Source: Papaver somniferum | Lineage: Eukaryota > Streptophyta > Magnoliopsida > Ranunculales > Papaveraceae | Length of the DNA stretch: 64,000 nt | Assembly: GCF_003573695.1 (NCBI RefSeq) | Contig: NC_039361.1 | Coordinates: 89,732,149 to 89,796,148 of the forward strand | Direction of reading: 5' to 3' | In this document: positions 47,945 through 57,989 of the stretch, one piece after another | How positions within the stretch are numbered: position 1 is the first letter of the stretch | Layout: every line of letters starts with the position of its first letter | The notes under the pieces: model-generated | The model's input: only the letters and a program-made list of their open reading frames with translations | The model's database searches: none | Told to the model about the DNA's origin: nothing | Made by a program: the position numbers and the translations under genes

Positions 47945-48671
47945 TTGGCTGTGTATTGCAGATGTCTGGATGGAGACATAAAATTCAGCGCTTTAGGGAG
48001 ACAACCCTTGTGTTTGTGGGTATCACAGCTGGAAGCCCTCCCGAGACAAAAACTCGTCCTCTTGTGCGAGCTTGAGTTTTAAAGGCTTGTTGCATGTGCT
48101 AAATGTAACCGAACTGGCTTGCGACAGTGGTAAAATAATGTAGTTTTATTTTATTTATTTTCTTTATCATAAATAATATGTTTGTGCTTGGATGATTACT
48201 CCTTTCCACCTTTGAGTTGTTTTTAACCATTGCCACATTGGGGACAATGTAGAAATTAGGTTGGGGGTGGGGTAAATTAAATCCATGCCTTTCTGATTCT
48301 CTGTCTGCATATTCGGGTTTCATTGTTTTTTTGTACATTTTAATGTTTAAAAAAAAAATGAAGTGAAAATTTTACATGATAAGATCAGTTGTTTAGCGGT
48401 CTTTTTTACACCACTATTTAGTGGTTTTGTCCAGTTGTTTAGCGGACATTTTTAATCCAGCTGTTTAGCGGATTCGTCTAGCTATTTAGCCGACACCTTT
48501 AATTCAGCTGTTTAGTGGATTTGTCTAGATATTTAGCAGACAGTTCTCAATCACTGTTTAGTGGTTCCGTCTAACTGTATAACAGACGTCTCATTTTTAA
48601 TCCATCTATGTCGCGGATATAATTTTTTCTTGTTTTGGTCGGGACTAGCAAAATGTAAGTGTGAGGGAGTT
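47945..48671 (+). other. E2 3' untranslated region with tandem array and polypurine tract
   Basis: It begins with the Athila post-pol phrase (TTTAGGGAGACAACCC near 47992). TTGGGGACAATGT (48238) and GGTTGGGGGTGGGG (48259-48272) follow, then the array at 48385-48615. It ends GGGACTAGCAAAATGTAAGT and GTGAGGGAGT before the 3' LTR. Confidence 0.7.
48385..48615. repeat. Minisatellite in E2 3' UTR
   Basis: Alternating half-units, GTTTAGCGGA(C/T)... and (A/G)TTTAGC(C/A)GACA..., form a repeat of about 47 bp in four to five degenerate copies. The core is (G/A)TTTAG(C/T)(G/A/C)G. Confidence 0.7.
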
Positions 48672-49369
48672 TGATAAGCACGTAAGTGCGACATTTTTAT
48701 ACACACATTTACACTAATTAGATCTCGTTAGCTGGCTAATAATATTGTTTTAAGTCATTTACAGGAATTACGGATAAAACCTGTTCACCCCAAAAATAAA
48801 TGGCTAAACGATGAGCTGAATGGCGATTGCGACAACAAAGCTCAAGGCAACAAAAGAGGCCGGGCCTGTGGTGATCTGCCTTGTACGCCCGTGCTGCTCA
48901 CCACTCGAGCCACTTGCTTGGCTGTTTCATTTTACGGACAAAGTGAATGGTGGAATAAAGAAAGTGGGATACGTGGCAGCTCTTCCACCACATTCCTTTT
49001 GTGGTATTCACTTCAATATTTTCATTTCCTTCTTATCACACGAAAATGGATCTGAGCATCATCTTCCTTAGAGCAACTGCTGTAAACAGAGATGAAGTCC
49101 TCATGGATCGATACAAATTGATGAGGTATTGCGTATTTTTACACTACAAAGGCCAGATTCAAATCACAAGGGTTGTATTTTCTCGTTTCTACAAATGGGA
49201 TTATGGAGTTCTCTATAACAACAAATTTGGGGGTTTTATATATGGAGTGAAACTGGGGTTTGATTGATTGAAGGGTATGGACTGGATTCAGTCAAGGAAT
49301 TAGATAAGCATCAGCTTTTGATCTGCACTGTTCTTAGCATGTCGATTTGGCAGCAACAAAACATGAAAT
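48672..49369 (+). repeat. E2 3' LTR, truncated
   Basis: Matches 7245-7344 plus 20430-21027 and stops abruptly at ACATGAAAT. The remaining 1.6 kb of the LTR is absent. Frames at 48820-49267 recur in the 5' copy. Confidence 0.85.
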
Positions 49370-49635
49370 CACAAGGGTGGGGGGGTCGACGCCCTTTTAT
49401 ACCCACACACTTTGCAGAGTCCTAACTATTTGGTTCGAACACGAAGAAAGGCAGTCGAGCCGGCTGACACGCCATGGTCGTGCCGATGCCGTCCACCGTA
49501 CGGACCTATCGTTGGTGATCGATCAAACTCTTCCTAGTAAACCTTATCTTTCTTGTTTCTTTTGCATTTTGTATATCACCATCAATTATTTATCCCGTAA
49601 TAGTGTCACCATTACGTGCTAAGCAGGGGACTTAA
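49370..49635 (+). other. E1 3' internal remnant and polypurine tract
   Basis: The last E1 interior sequence, ending AAGCAGGGGACTTAA before the LTR (polypurine tract in AGCAGGGGA). No coding domain is seen in it. The frame at 49347-49622 crosses from E2 into this remnant and is not credible. Confidence 0.6.
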
Positions 49636-51784
49636 TGTTGATAGTGGTTTTCGGTTCAGGGCTAAAACTGGGAAACCCTGTATTTAATGCGCTGTCATCC
49701 TGCAAAGGAACAAAAGCCATTTGAAATTAATGAATGTATAAACCAATTCGCTCACAAATGTATTGAGCAATTCAATATATTTATATATATATAAAATTCA
49801 CTCAGAATGGTGCATATAGCAACTATCCCAAACGTTCTACGAATTTTATATTCCACTAGCATCATTCACTAATGCATCGCCCGCCTAGTATTTCCTATGC
49901 TATGTTCCCCAGCTGAACTCTCAATGTTGGCAGGACATGACGATTAATGTTCACTCGCAGCAGAGCAACACGAATCTCCCAAAATGTCAGTATTAAGATC
50001 TGCATGAAAGTACTCACACAGGCTGCGTCACCTCTGATAAAGAGATTTTTCGCATCAACGCACTTTCTAATTAAAATTTAGCACGATCAACGAGCTTAAA
50101 TTCCTTAAGAAAAATCTAGACTGTCCATGTCAGTCTTAAAGAGCAATCGCGGCCACACAATTTGGCCACACAATTCAACAAGCTTATCCCCTTTCTAGTG
50201 GAACTAGGAAACCTCCAAAATGTCCACCGGTGGGCCCACTAGCATCCCAGCCGATCAAAATTCTTTTAATTCAACCGCTACACCCCTGAACGTTAGTCAG
50301 AATCAGGGTGACCGTGCCGCGAAAGAAAAGCTCAAACGAGCTAGACCGACCACAACGGTCTTAAAAATCATCACATCCGTCCAACTTAGCCAGCCAAGTT
50401 GGATAGCTTAGATCGTGTTTTGGACAATCAAAGAGGCATCAATGTGAACGCCGGCGACCCAACTACATCCCTGGTCGATCGACTTGATCATGGAAAGCCA
50501 AGAGCGCATCAAGTCGTTCCTAAGTTGTGTTACGGCAGCATACTACTGTCGAAAATCGGTCACAACCGTCCATCTTCGTCATCCAAATTGAATGGCTTAG
50601 ATCTAATTACAGGCGGCCTGGAAGACATCAGCATGCTCACCTGCAGCCTGCCTTTACACCTGACCAATCGACCTGTTCAAACCAATGACCAGTGCCTTGA
50701 ATCGATCGCCCAAAATAGGGTTAGCCGCATGGCTTCCAAAACCCTAAATTGCATCAACGACAGTATGCAACTGCCGCAATTCATCTCGTCCGTCTAACTT
50801 CGCTAGCCTAATCGGATGGTCTAGATTTATTTTCAAGAGGCCAACTGGGTAACGCTGTGATCACTGGCCACCCCTCCTCCACAGGGAGCGATCAACCAAG
50901 TGGTAGCTCACCCATAGGGTTCTCAAACGATCGCCCAAAGTTGGCCGGTCACGCTACTTTTTATGACGTTCAAATTCGCGACTAATTTGAACGAACTCTA
51001 AAACAATGATGTTTCCTGCCCCATCGATTATTTTCAGCTGCTTGTTTAAAAGCGATGCTTTATATATATCGATTATATACGATGTTTTATAAATATTGAT
51101 TCCACAAAAAAATTTGTTATTTGACTTAAAAACACAATGTGCTGCTTTTAGCGGCGAGTCTCATGACTTGACCCATTTACTCGAGACATCAAACACGTCA
51201 CAAATTGGGGATGCTCATTGGGGTATTGGTCTGGCGGTTTACAGCGTGCAGCGTGCAACGCGCCCATTACGAGAAAGTGTCAGGAAAGGACAGACAATTA
51301 ATGGAGAGAGTAGTGGGTGAAAGGGTGATCGGTCTTCCTTCATAATGGAAACGTGATGGTCACCACCTTTTGCACAACCCCACTTTTCCACTACTTAACT
51401 GCCTCCACTTTCTCGAGATCAGGGGTGCGTTCAATGACTGGTATAAATAGGTTTTCCAACATATTTTCGAACACGGGTGTTATCAACACAAGTAGCCAGA
51501 AACCATATTCTGATACAAGTCATAAAACAACCACACCTTCATAATTCAACAATCTGATCTCAAACACCTTCTTCGCTTCCCTCCCTAAGATCAACCCTTC
51601 TCCTTCACTTTGTGACCGAATTGAATCTGGAACGACCATTTCTTGGTTTAGACCAGAGTCTTACAGATCGATCTCTCGAATCTAAAAATACTCATGTGCA
51701 GTACATTTGTTTAGGGTTTGAATTCGTTTCTCATCAACACATTCAAATTTACCAAAAACAGCAGAATCAGTTTTACCCAAAACA
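49636..51784 (+). repeat. E1 3' LTR, facing the RING gene
   Basis: 2149 bp, starting TGTTGATAGTGG and ending CCCAAAACA, then TSD CCTTC (51785-51789). It keeps the TATA box and is on the same strand as the RING gene downstream. Confidence 0.93.
51442..51449 (+). promoter_or_regulatory. TATA box of E1 3' LTR, pointing at the RING gene
   Basis: TATAAATA in ACTGGTATAAATAGG, the same context as in the 5' LTR. It lies about 600 bp upstream of the RING start codon, same strand, and could give a read-out transcript. Activity is inferred only. Confidence 0.5.
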
Positions 51785-51789
51785 CCTTC

Positions 51790-52043
51790 AAAAGAAAAAG
51801 AAAGAAAAAATACTTACTAAAAAAAGAAAAAAAAGGTACTCACTAAAAACAACGAAATGTTTGGTGCAAGTGGAACCCACTAAGCAGCAAAATTTACCAT
51901 TTTTTTTTCCTTTCTTTTTCTTTTGTGGTCATTATAATAAAGTTGCATTGAGAAGATCAGGAACCCAAACCCCATTCACTGTTGTGCAATAGCTCTCTCT
52001 AGCTCATCTCACCAAGAACAATATAGAGAAACACAGAAAGATT
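51790..52043 (+). promoter_or_regulatory. Proximal promoter and leader of the RING gene
   Basis: 254 bp between the E1 TSD and the ATG. A-rich and T-rich runs, then TATAATAA at 51933-51940, a usable TATA box about 100 bp before the ATG. A CT-rich leader (AGCTCTCTCTAGCTCATCTC) follows. E1 separates this from any distal elements, now left of position 543. Confidence 0.5.
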
Positions 52044-53518
52044 ATGGACAGCCAGCTCTCAAGGTTTTTTTACAAGGAGACTCTTAAGGTTCTTGAAGCT
52101 GATATTCAATATGCTAATACCCTGTACGTTTTCTTTCTTTTTCTGAACTATCTGTTCTCCTGATCTTTTTCGTCTTGAAATTCATGAAAAGGTCTGGGTG
52201 TTATTACTTTCAAAAAGATTGTTCTTGTACTGTGTGAATTTTGATGGTTCTTGATTTCTTCTTTAATTTCAAGGAAGGATTTTGATGGTTTTTAGATGAG
52301 GAAAGTGAAGTGGGTATATGAATTTGAGTTTTTTATTTTTTTATTATTATTTTATTTAATTGTAACAGGGCAAGTGCAATTCCAAGAGCAAAAGGGGGTG
52401 CATGCCTCCAGATGAAAATTGCTTACAATCACTTGACACCATTTTTTCTATTTTTACTTCAATGGATTGATTCTACTTGTGCATGTCTGGTTCCATGTTG
52501 CTCAAACCTGGTTCACATACTTGTATACAAGGTGGGTTTTCATTTCCTACCTTGTTTATAAATTCTTCTTCTTGCATTTGTGAAAATTATTATAGGAACT
52601 AACTATGTAAGATTCTTAGGATAGACACATATCCCATAAGTTACCTCGATTCTTTCAGTCTGGACTACCGTTTCTAGTGAGCCGGTTTTCTAGGAGAGTG
52701 ATGACTTATGACTGCCCTTCCTATAGTGGTCAACCCCAAATTTCATGAAATCCTACTCTTGGGCTTGTGTTTAATCCTCTTGCAATTATCGATTGTTACA
52801 GGTATACGCGGACGGGAGAAAAAGTTTAGCTTCTAATGGGAGGAAGGCAACTATTAGGGATTTCTATGGTTTGTACAAGTTTCTACATTTGAAAGAAAAT
52901 TTAATTTTGCATTTCCTCCCTCAAAGAAAATTTAATTTTGCATTTCCTCCCTCAATTTTGAAGTTCTAACAACCAAAACGTTTACAATGTGCAGCTGTAA
53001 TATTACCGTCGTTGCAACAGCTACAAACTAACTTAGTAGAGATAGATTCTACTTACGAAAAGAATCTATGCAAAGAAATATTTGAGAGGATGAAATTCAA
53101 TGATATAAATTTGGACAGGGAAGATGAATGTGGTATTTGTATGGAAACTTGCACAAAGATGGTGTTACCTAATTGTTGTCATTCAATGTGCATTAACTGT
53201 TACCATGACTGGTACTAGTAACAGAACCTCATATTTTTTGTTACTTGAAAATTTTGAGCTGATTCCACAGGAAGAGCTAATTTTGACGAGTTTGTGGTTT
53301 ACAGGAATACGAGGTCAGAGTCCTGCCCTTTTTGCCGAGGGAGTCTAAAGAGGGTTAGTTCAGGTGACTTATGGGTTCTTACTAGCAATGGTGATTCAAT
53401 TGATCCAGAAATTGTAGCCAAGGATGACTTGTCGCGTTTCTACATGTATGTTAATAAACTTCCTCGTGACATTCCAGAAGCCATTTTCTTAATGTATTAT
53501 GATGAGTACTTACTTTGA
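52044..53518 (+). CDS. RING-type E3 ubiquitin ligase (AIRP2-like family), five exons
   Basis: Exons 52044-52123, 52369-52531, 52802-52868, 52995-53211 and 53305-53518. All introns are GT-AG. The joined frame is open for 246 residues from MDSQLSRFF to a TGA at 53516-53518. The N-terminal part (residues about 8-104) has LKVLEADIQYANTL, FFLFLLQWID, VYADGRKS and RKATIRDFYAVILPSL, typical of the plant family that includes Arabidopsis AIRP2. The C3HC4 RING has Cys149, Cys152, Cys164, His166, Cys169, Cys172, Cys183 and Cys186 (CGIC, CCHSMCINC, SCPFC); all zinc ligands are present. It is followed by SLKRVSSGDLWVLT, also conserved in the family. Such proteins transfer ubiquitin from an E2 to targets, in the cytosol for AIRP2, where a role in abscisic acid signalling is reported. 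The exact orthologue is not settled. It appears intact and is the only complete host gene here. Confidence 0.92.
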
Positions 53519-54548
53519 ATTGATCTAGTTTAGTAGTTGTAATAGATTGTAAGAAAGAGTGATGTACAAAAAAGCCGACCATCACTATGTAAATAGAGTC
53601 TGGCACTGAAAATCTGTTACTTACATTGAACCATAATAATCCTGTCTGCAGCGGCATAGTGTAGAACTGTACCAACATATGACTTGAATAATAAATGTTC
53701 AAAGTTCCTACTTATGTGTTGTGTTCTGTTTGAGATTGTCCATCGTTAGAATATGCTAAAAATACGTATGAAGCAATATCTGAGACAGTTTACTTATGAA
53801 ATGTGAGCAGTTTGTGTTGAAGTGTGATTATCTTGGGATTCTGTCGGTGCTAGGTTTTAATCTCATCGCAGTGTCATCATTCCCATAGTCTGAAATTTCA
53901 GCAATTCAAGTATTTTACTTGTGGTTCAAACTAGTATTGCAGATGAAAGTTTCAAATAGACTTTTATAAGGGGGACTCTGAGTTTAATGTGATCTGATTT
54001 GATTTAATCAACTTCACGGTACAGTCCATACTTGTTTGTAACTGTCAACCCCGTCGAAAAATTAGAGGTTGTGCATATGAACAATCATTTGGACTGAATC
54101 AATAAGGTCGTGATCCGAGAACAGGGCAATGTCCTTTGACTCTGGAAATAGTCCCCAGTGGAAAAGAGACAAGAGCAGGTGTTGGCCAGATTTCATGTGC
54201 TACTGAGATTATTATGACTAGTTATGAATTGTTTATTTCCGCAAGGAAGGGGAAATCAAAAATTTACTCATCAGAGTAATGGGACTTGTATTACCATTTA
54301 CCACAACATAAGTTACAGCTCCAGAGGACTTCGCATGACAAGCAATTTTGACGAGCTGGGATTTACATGTTTTTCGGTTGGAACTTGGGAGGGGTCAGAA
54401 TTCAGAGGACTACATCTATGTACTTTCGCCGTGCACCTCTTTTAAAAGTCCAAAGATTAGTTCGGAGCAACATGACACGGAATGCTGAAATGTCATAGAG
54501 ATGCACACGCACATAACGGCATTCAGTTGAGACTGAAATACAAACTGG
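53519..54548. other. RING 3' UTR and intergenic DNA
   Basis: AATAAA at 53690-53695 is the likely poly(A) signal, giving a 3' UTR of about 190-200 bp. Beyond it nothing is recognisable; frames at 54224-54445 and 53451-53702 (minus) have no domain. Confidence 0.5.
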
Positions 54549-55150
54549 TTCTTTTTTTCATTTTTTTTTATCATAAATTTCATTCATGGTAAATTAGAGA
54601 TGCATGTATCAAAGATCAAAATACAATTCAAAGGTACTAACGAAGAGAAGTAACAAACTACTGACGCGAGTACCAAACAATCCTAAGAGTGGGAGAATGG
54701 TTTTGGGATTATAATCCAACCATTTTGAAAGGTTTTTTCTTCTTGAAAAAGAAATATTCTTATACAAATATGAAAGTAGTATGCCCAAAGTTTTGAATCT
54801 TGATCACCATGCTTGAACTTCCACCTAAAATCTCCATTGAGATCACAAAGAAACTTCATGAGAAAACATATAGTGTCTCCATAAAGGAGAAGACACAAAC
54901 AAAAAGGACTAAACACCCACAAGGACACCATAAAAATCTCATAAAAACATTGGAGATCGAAACAAAAACTTGTCCTTGACTACTAACTATCTAAGAAAAC
55001 TAGAAAAAGAAAAGAAATCTGCTCAGATCTAGCCCAAAATGGACTAGATCTGAGCAACAAACTTTAATGGTGGTGAAAGTTTCTTTTGGTTTTGAGAAGA
55101 ACCTAAAGATGAGAGAGTTATAAGGTTATTATATTGGTATTGTTTCAAAT
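54549..55150 (-). mobile_element. LINE deletion derivative, minus orientation
   Basis: The plus strand starts with T runs (54549-54571), that is, a minus-strand poly(A) tail preceded by ATGAATGAAATTTATGATAA, typical of plant L1 3' ends. At the other end (54950-55060) is the CTCAGATCTAG...ATGGACTAGA dyad block shared with 373-397. The body between is too short for ORF1/ORF2, so the element is internally deleted. A minus frame at 54683-54931 is probably incidental. No clear TSD. Confidence 0.45.
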
Positions 55151-57017
55151 ATCATGCCCTTGCACTTCATAGGTCGTGCACAGAAACTAACAATAGCATT
55201 ATAACAAATTCATTTTATTTTTCTTGCTATTGTAGACTGTTTGGAACAAAGTTTTAGATTAAAATACTCCGTAGTTTATAAGTACTTGGGCGTTCCTCGC
55301 CTCTTTTTTGTAAACTTTTTTATAAATGTTCTTTTATTTTTATTTGTTAACTGAGTATCACCCGGGCCTTACGGCCCGGTATCAACCTCTCATTTTCATA
55401 TTTTTCCATTTACGTGTGGTCATGTGTATAAGGTTTTCTGGCTTAATCAATAACAGTCAAAATGCAATAATTGTATATTAAATTTTTGTGTGCAACAATT
55501 TTTCTCCCATACCTGCAAGTTATATCCATAAAGAAGTGAATATTCACCATCCTAGTTTTCTCTGCGCTTTTCATCATATTCCCTTTATATGGGAAGGGTA
55601 AGAGTTACGGTCTTTTATTGGAAATGATGACTAATAATTGTCTAGAAGCTTCATAAAGAATATAAAAAAAAGTTGAGGCCGTGAAAATATCCATAATGAG
55701 TTCTGCAGGTGAGTTTTTCTCTTATGAGTGCTTTTATGGGTTTAATCATGTTTCATCAAAAAAGATTTGTCAATGGTGATGGTGATGGTGATGGTGATAT
55801 TAGCTATTAATTTTTAATTCCCTTTAAAAAAAATCAGTGAACCCAATCACGACTTCAAACCATGTAATTTCAACATGTTTGAGGTATTCTTATGTACCAA
55901 TCATATGCTGATCAGTCGATGCATCACTTGTTAAAGGTATGTAAATTCACTTTACAACAACGTACCTCTAAAGTTTAACTTCGAACGACAACCCTGGTGA
56001 ATCACTCGTTATATGCTCATCAGGTGCATGAATACTTATATACCTTCTCGACAGCCAAAGGCTAAGGACTCTCGATCCCAATGAATAAAATCTGCAATAA
56101 ACAAACAAAACATCAAATCAATGCTTATATAACAGGAGGGTTTGTTATTTCACCCAGTGGCCAGGATACATAGGAAATTCTAACTACTGGCTGAGATCTT
56201 CCCTCCCCTCCTAGAATAACTTACTTGATTGGTTAATCCAATGGCTGACATTCCCTCACGTCCCACGCTAGGTGTGTTAATTTTGTTACTTAATTGCCGA
56301 TTATATAACGGCACAGCCGTGGATAATTCTTTACATTTTCAACACCAGATTGATGTTTCAATTGACATAGGATCCCTTTCCATTCTCTCTCAATGTTCCG
56401 ATTAATGGAGATCTCATCGTGTTCGAGTGATTTATTTCTCTGAACTTCCCTATTCCATAACAGATCTGATACCCTAAGATGCCTTTCTATTCTCTCCTCA
56501 ACAAACAACTGAAGGTATTCCCGATACAGATTGATTTTTGTTCATCCTTGAAATAATTGGAATCTATCTATAAAATGTCAAACCCCAATCGAGAACAGCA
56601 TCAGTTCCAATTGAATTTGTAATTTTTTTTCCATTACTTCCGGTTATTGTTCCCGTCCACTTTTAATCGGGTGAATTTTTCCCGTTTTAATTTGCTTAAA
56701 TTGACGTCTTCAGTTCCTCTGATAATGTTGTGTGATATTTTTTATTTTCGCTTCCTGATGTTACTTTACCCATTTTTTAATAATCCTTCATTAGGTATAA
56801 ACTGCATCACTTAATTCTATATTTGAATTAGATATCTCATAAATTTTTACTTCCATTTTCAGTTGCTGGCCTAAGAACGGGCATCGCAGATTAATATCAA
56901 ACCCTAAAGGCCCATGAAAAGTTGAAGAGTTTGCGATCCCTTGATGAAGGAAAATCAAGCGTCATTACTATTCGTGTTACTAGGAAATGGGAAGAATTGG
57001 ACTTTATGTCCACCAAC
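55151..57017. other. Intergenic DNA with hairpin and microsatellite
   Basis: Two items stand out. CCGGGCCTTACGGCCCGG at 55362-55379 forms a 7-bp stem with a TTAC loop, in a context (GAGTATCACC...TATCAACC) that resembles Helitron ends. A (GGTGAT)n run lies at 55773-55798. Otherwise AT-rich; the minus frame 56290-56508 has no domain. Confidence 0.4.
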
Positions 57018-57224
57018 TGTTAACATTCAATGAATGAATGTCTACATTGTATTGAGACGGTTTGATAATCAATTGATTATAGAAAGAAATATAATTGTTA
57101 CAGAGGTCTCTCCAGGTTATATACTCGACTCAGCTCATTCCCTAATTCTCTACAAACCACACGTGCACATGGAACGCCTATACTAACATTCAATCTACAG
57201 TACACACACACACACACTTAGATA

Positions 57225-57970
57225 TAGGGCTGCACAAAACCGAACCAGAACCGAAAACCAAAACCGAAATCGAACAATTTAAACTGAACAGAACCGAAAT
57301 CATATCCCAATGGTTCATTTGTGGTTGTCAGTCCCAAAAAACCGACACTATTGGTTTCGGTTTAGGTTTCCTAAAAACACCGAACCGAAAACCATATGGT
57401 TAACCGATTGTTACTGGCCATATGATTGAACTAATATTAGCCGTGGATGTTAGAGGGGAGCATTAAGCTCTTATATTTTTTCCGTCTTTAATTCTCTTTT
57501 GAACTAGTTTTGTTTTAATTAGTATGTAGTTAAAAGATGTTTGGGGGTTTTCTTAGCTGGATACTGCGAACCTCTATTATTCTCATAGCGGAATGAATCT
57601 TTTCATACTGATGAATTGTAGTTAATGAATGGTTAGGACTCTTAGGAGGATTATTCGAATTAAAGCCTTTTGCTGTCATTTTAGTTGCTCGTCATTTATG
57701 TCTCTGATATGTTGCCAGCAAACTTTTCTGCCGCTTGTAGTATTAGGTGTACTGTTTGTGTAAACTATAAAGCACTGACACATTATTGTTTATAAATCAT
57801 TCGGTTAACCAAAAACCGTCTGGTTTTTAACAAAACCGAGTAGAAACCGAAACCAATGAAACTGAATAGGCTATATGGTTTATTGGTTTTCATTATTGAA
57901 AAACCGAGTACTTTGGTTTCGGTTTAGGTTTTGCCAAAAACCGATAAAAACCGAACCATGTGCAGCCCTA
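57225..57970. mobile_element. hAT-type MITE inside the E7 LTR
   Basis: 746 bp with inverted ends TAGGGCTGCACA...TGTGCAGCCCTA and subterminal repeats of AACCGAAACC type on both sides. Perfect 8-bp TSD CTTAGATA (57217-57224 and 57971-57978). The 8-bp TSD and the end sequence are typical of hAT. There is no transposase. Confidence 0.88.
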
Positions 57971-57989
57971 CTTAGATATGCTATTACCA

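Larger units (their letters stand above)
7245..49369 (+). mobile_element. E2: Athila-like Ty3/Gypsy element, split by E3 and E4
   Basis: Both LTR copies start TGATAAGCACGTAAGTGC (7245 and 48672). The 5' LTR lies in three pieces, 7245-7344, 20430-21442 and 43506-44678, separated by E3 and E4. The interior (44679-48671) has a degenerate Asp-type primer site, Athila gag and protease, an RT-to-integrase deletion fusion, the post-pol motif and a polypurine tract. The 3' LTR stops at 49369 and lacks roughly the last 1.6 kb, so no TSD can be verified. It inserted into E1 between the PMD gene and the E1 3' end. Confidence 0.85.
543..51784 (+). mobile_element. E1: outer Tat-like Ty3/Gypsy LTR retrotransposon (host of the nest)
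   Basis: Both ends carry related LTRs of about 2.1 kb starting TGTTGAT and ending AAAACA. They are flanked by the perfect 5-bp TSD CCTTC at 538-542 and 51785-51789. Own sequence is 543-7244 and 49370-51784; the rest is later insertions. The order is LTR, primer site, reduced gag, antisense PMD gene, insertion point, short 3' tail, polypurine tract, LTR. No protease, reverse transcriptase, RNase H or integrase remains. Either it was non-autonomous or pol was lost with the truncated right end of E2. The Tat assignment rests on gag with a CHHC knuckle, the primer site type and an antisense extra ORF, all known for this lineage. Confidence 0.88.

Noticed and set aside
53012..53518. Three separate single-exon ORFs in the RING region
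   Set aside because: They are pieces of exons 4 and 5 and intron read-through. The spliced model joins them in one frame with GT-AG introns.
57200..57216. CA microsatellite as a functional signal
   Set aside because: It is a simple repeat belonging to the E7 LTR and recurs at 58040 and 60806; no further structure.
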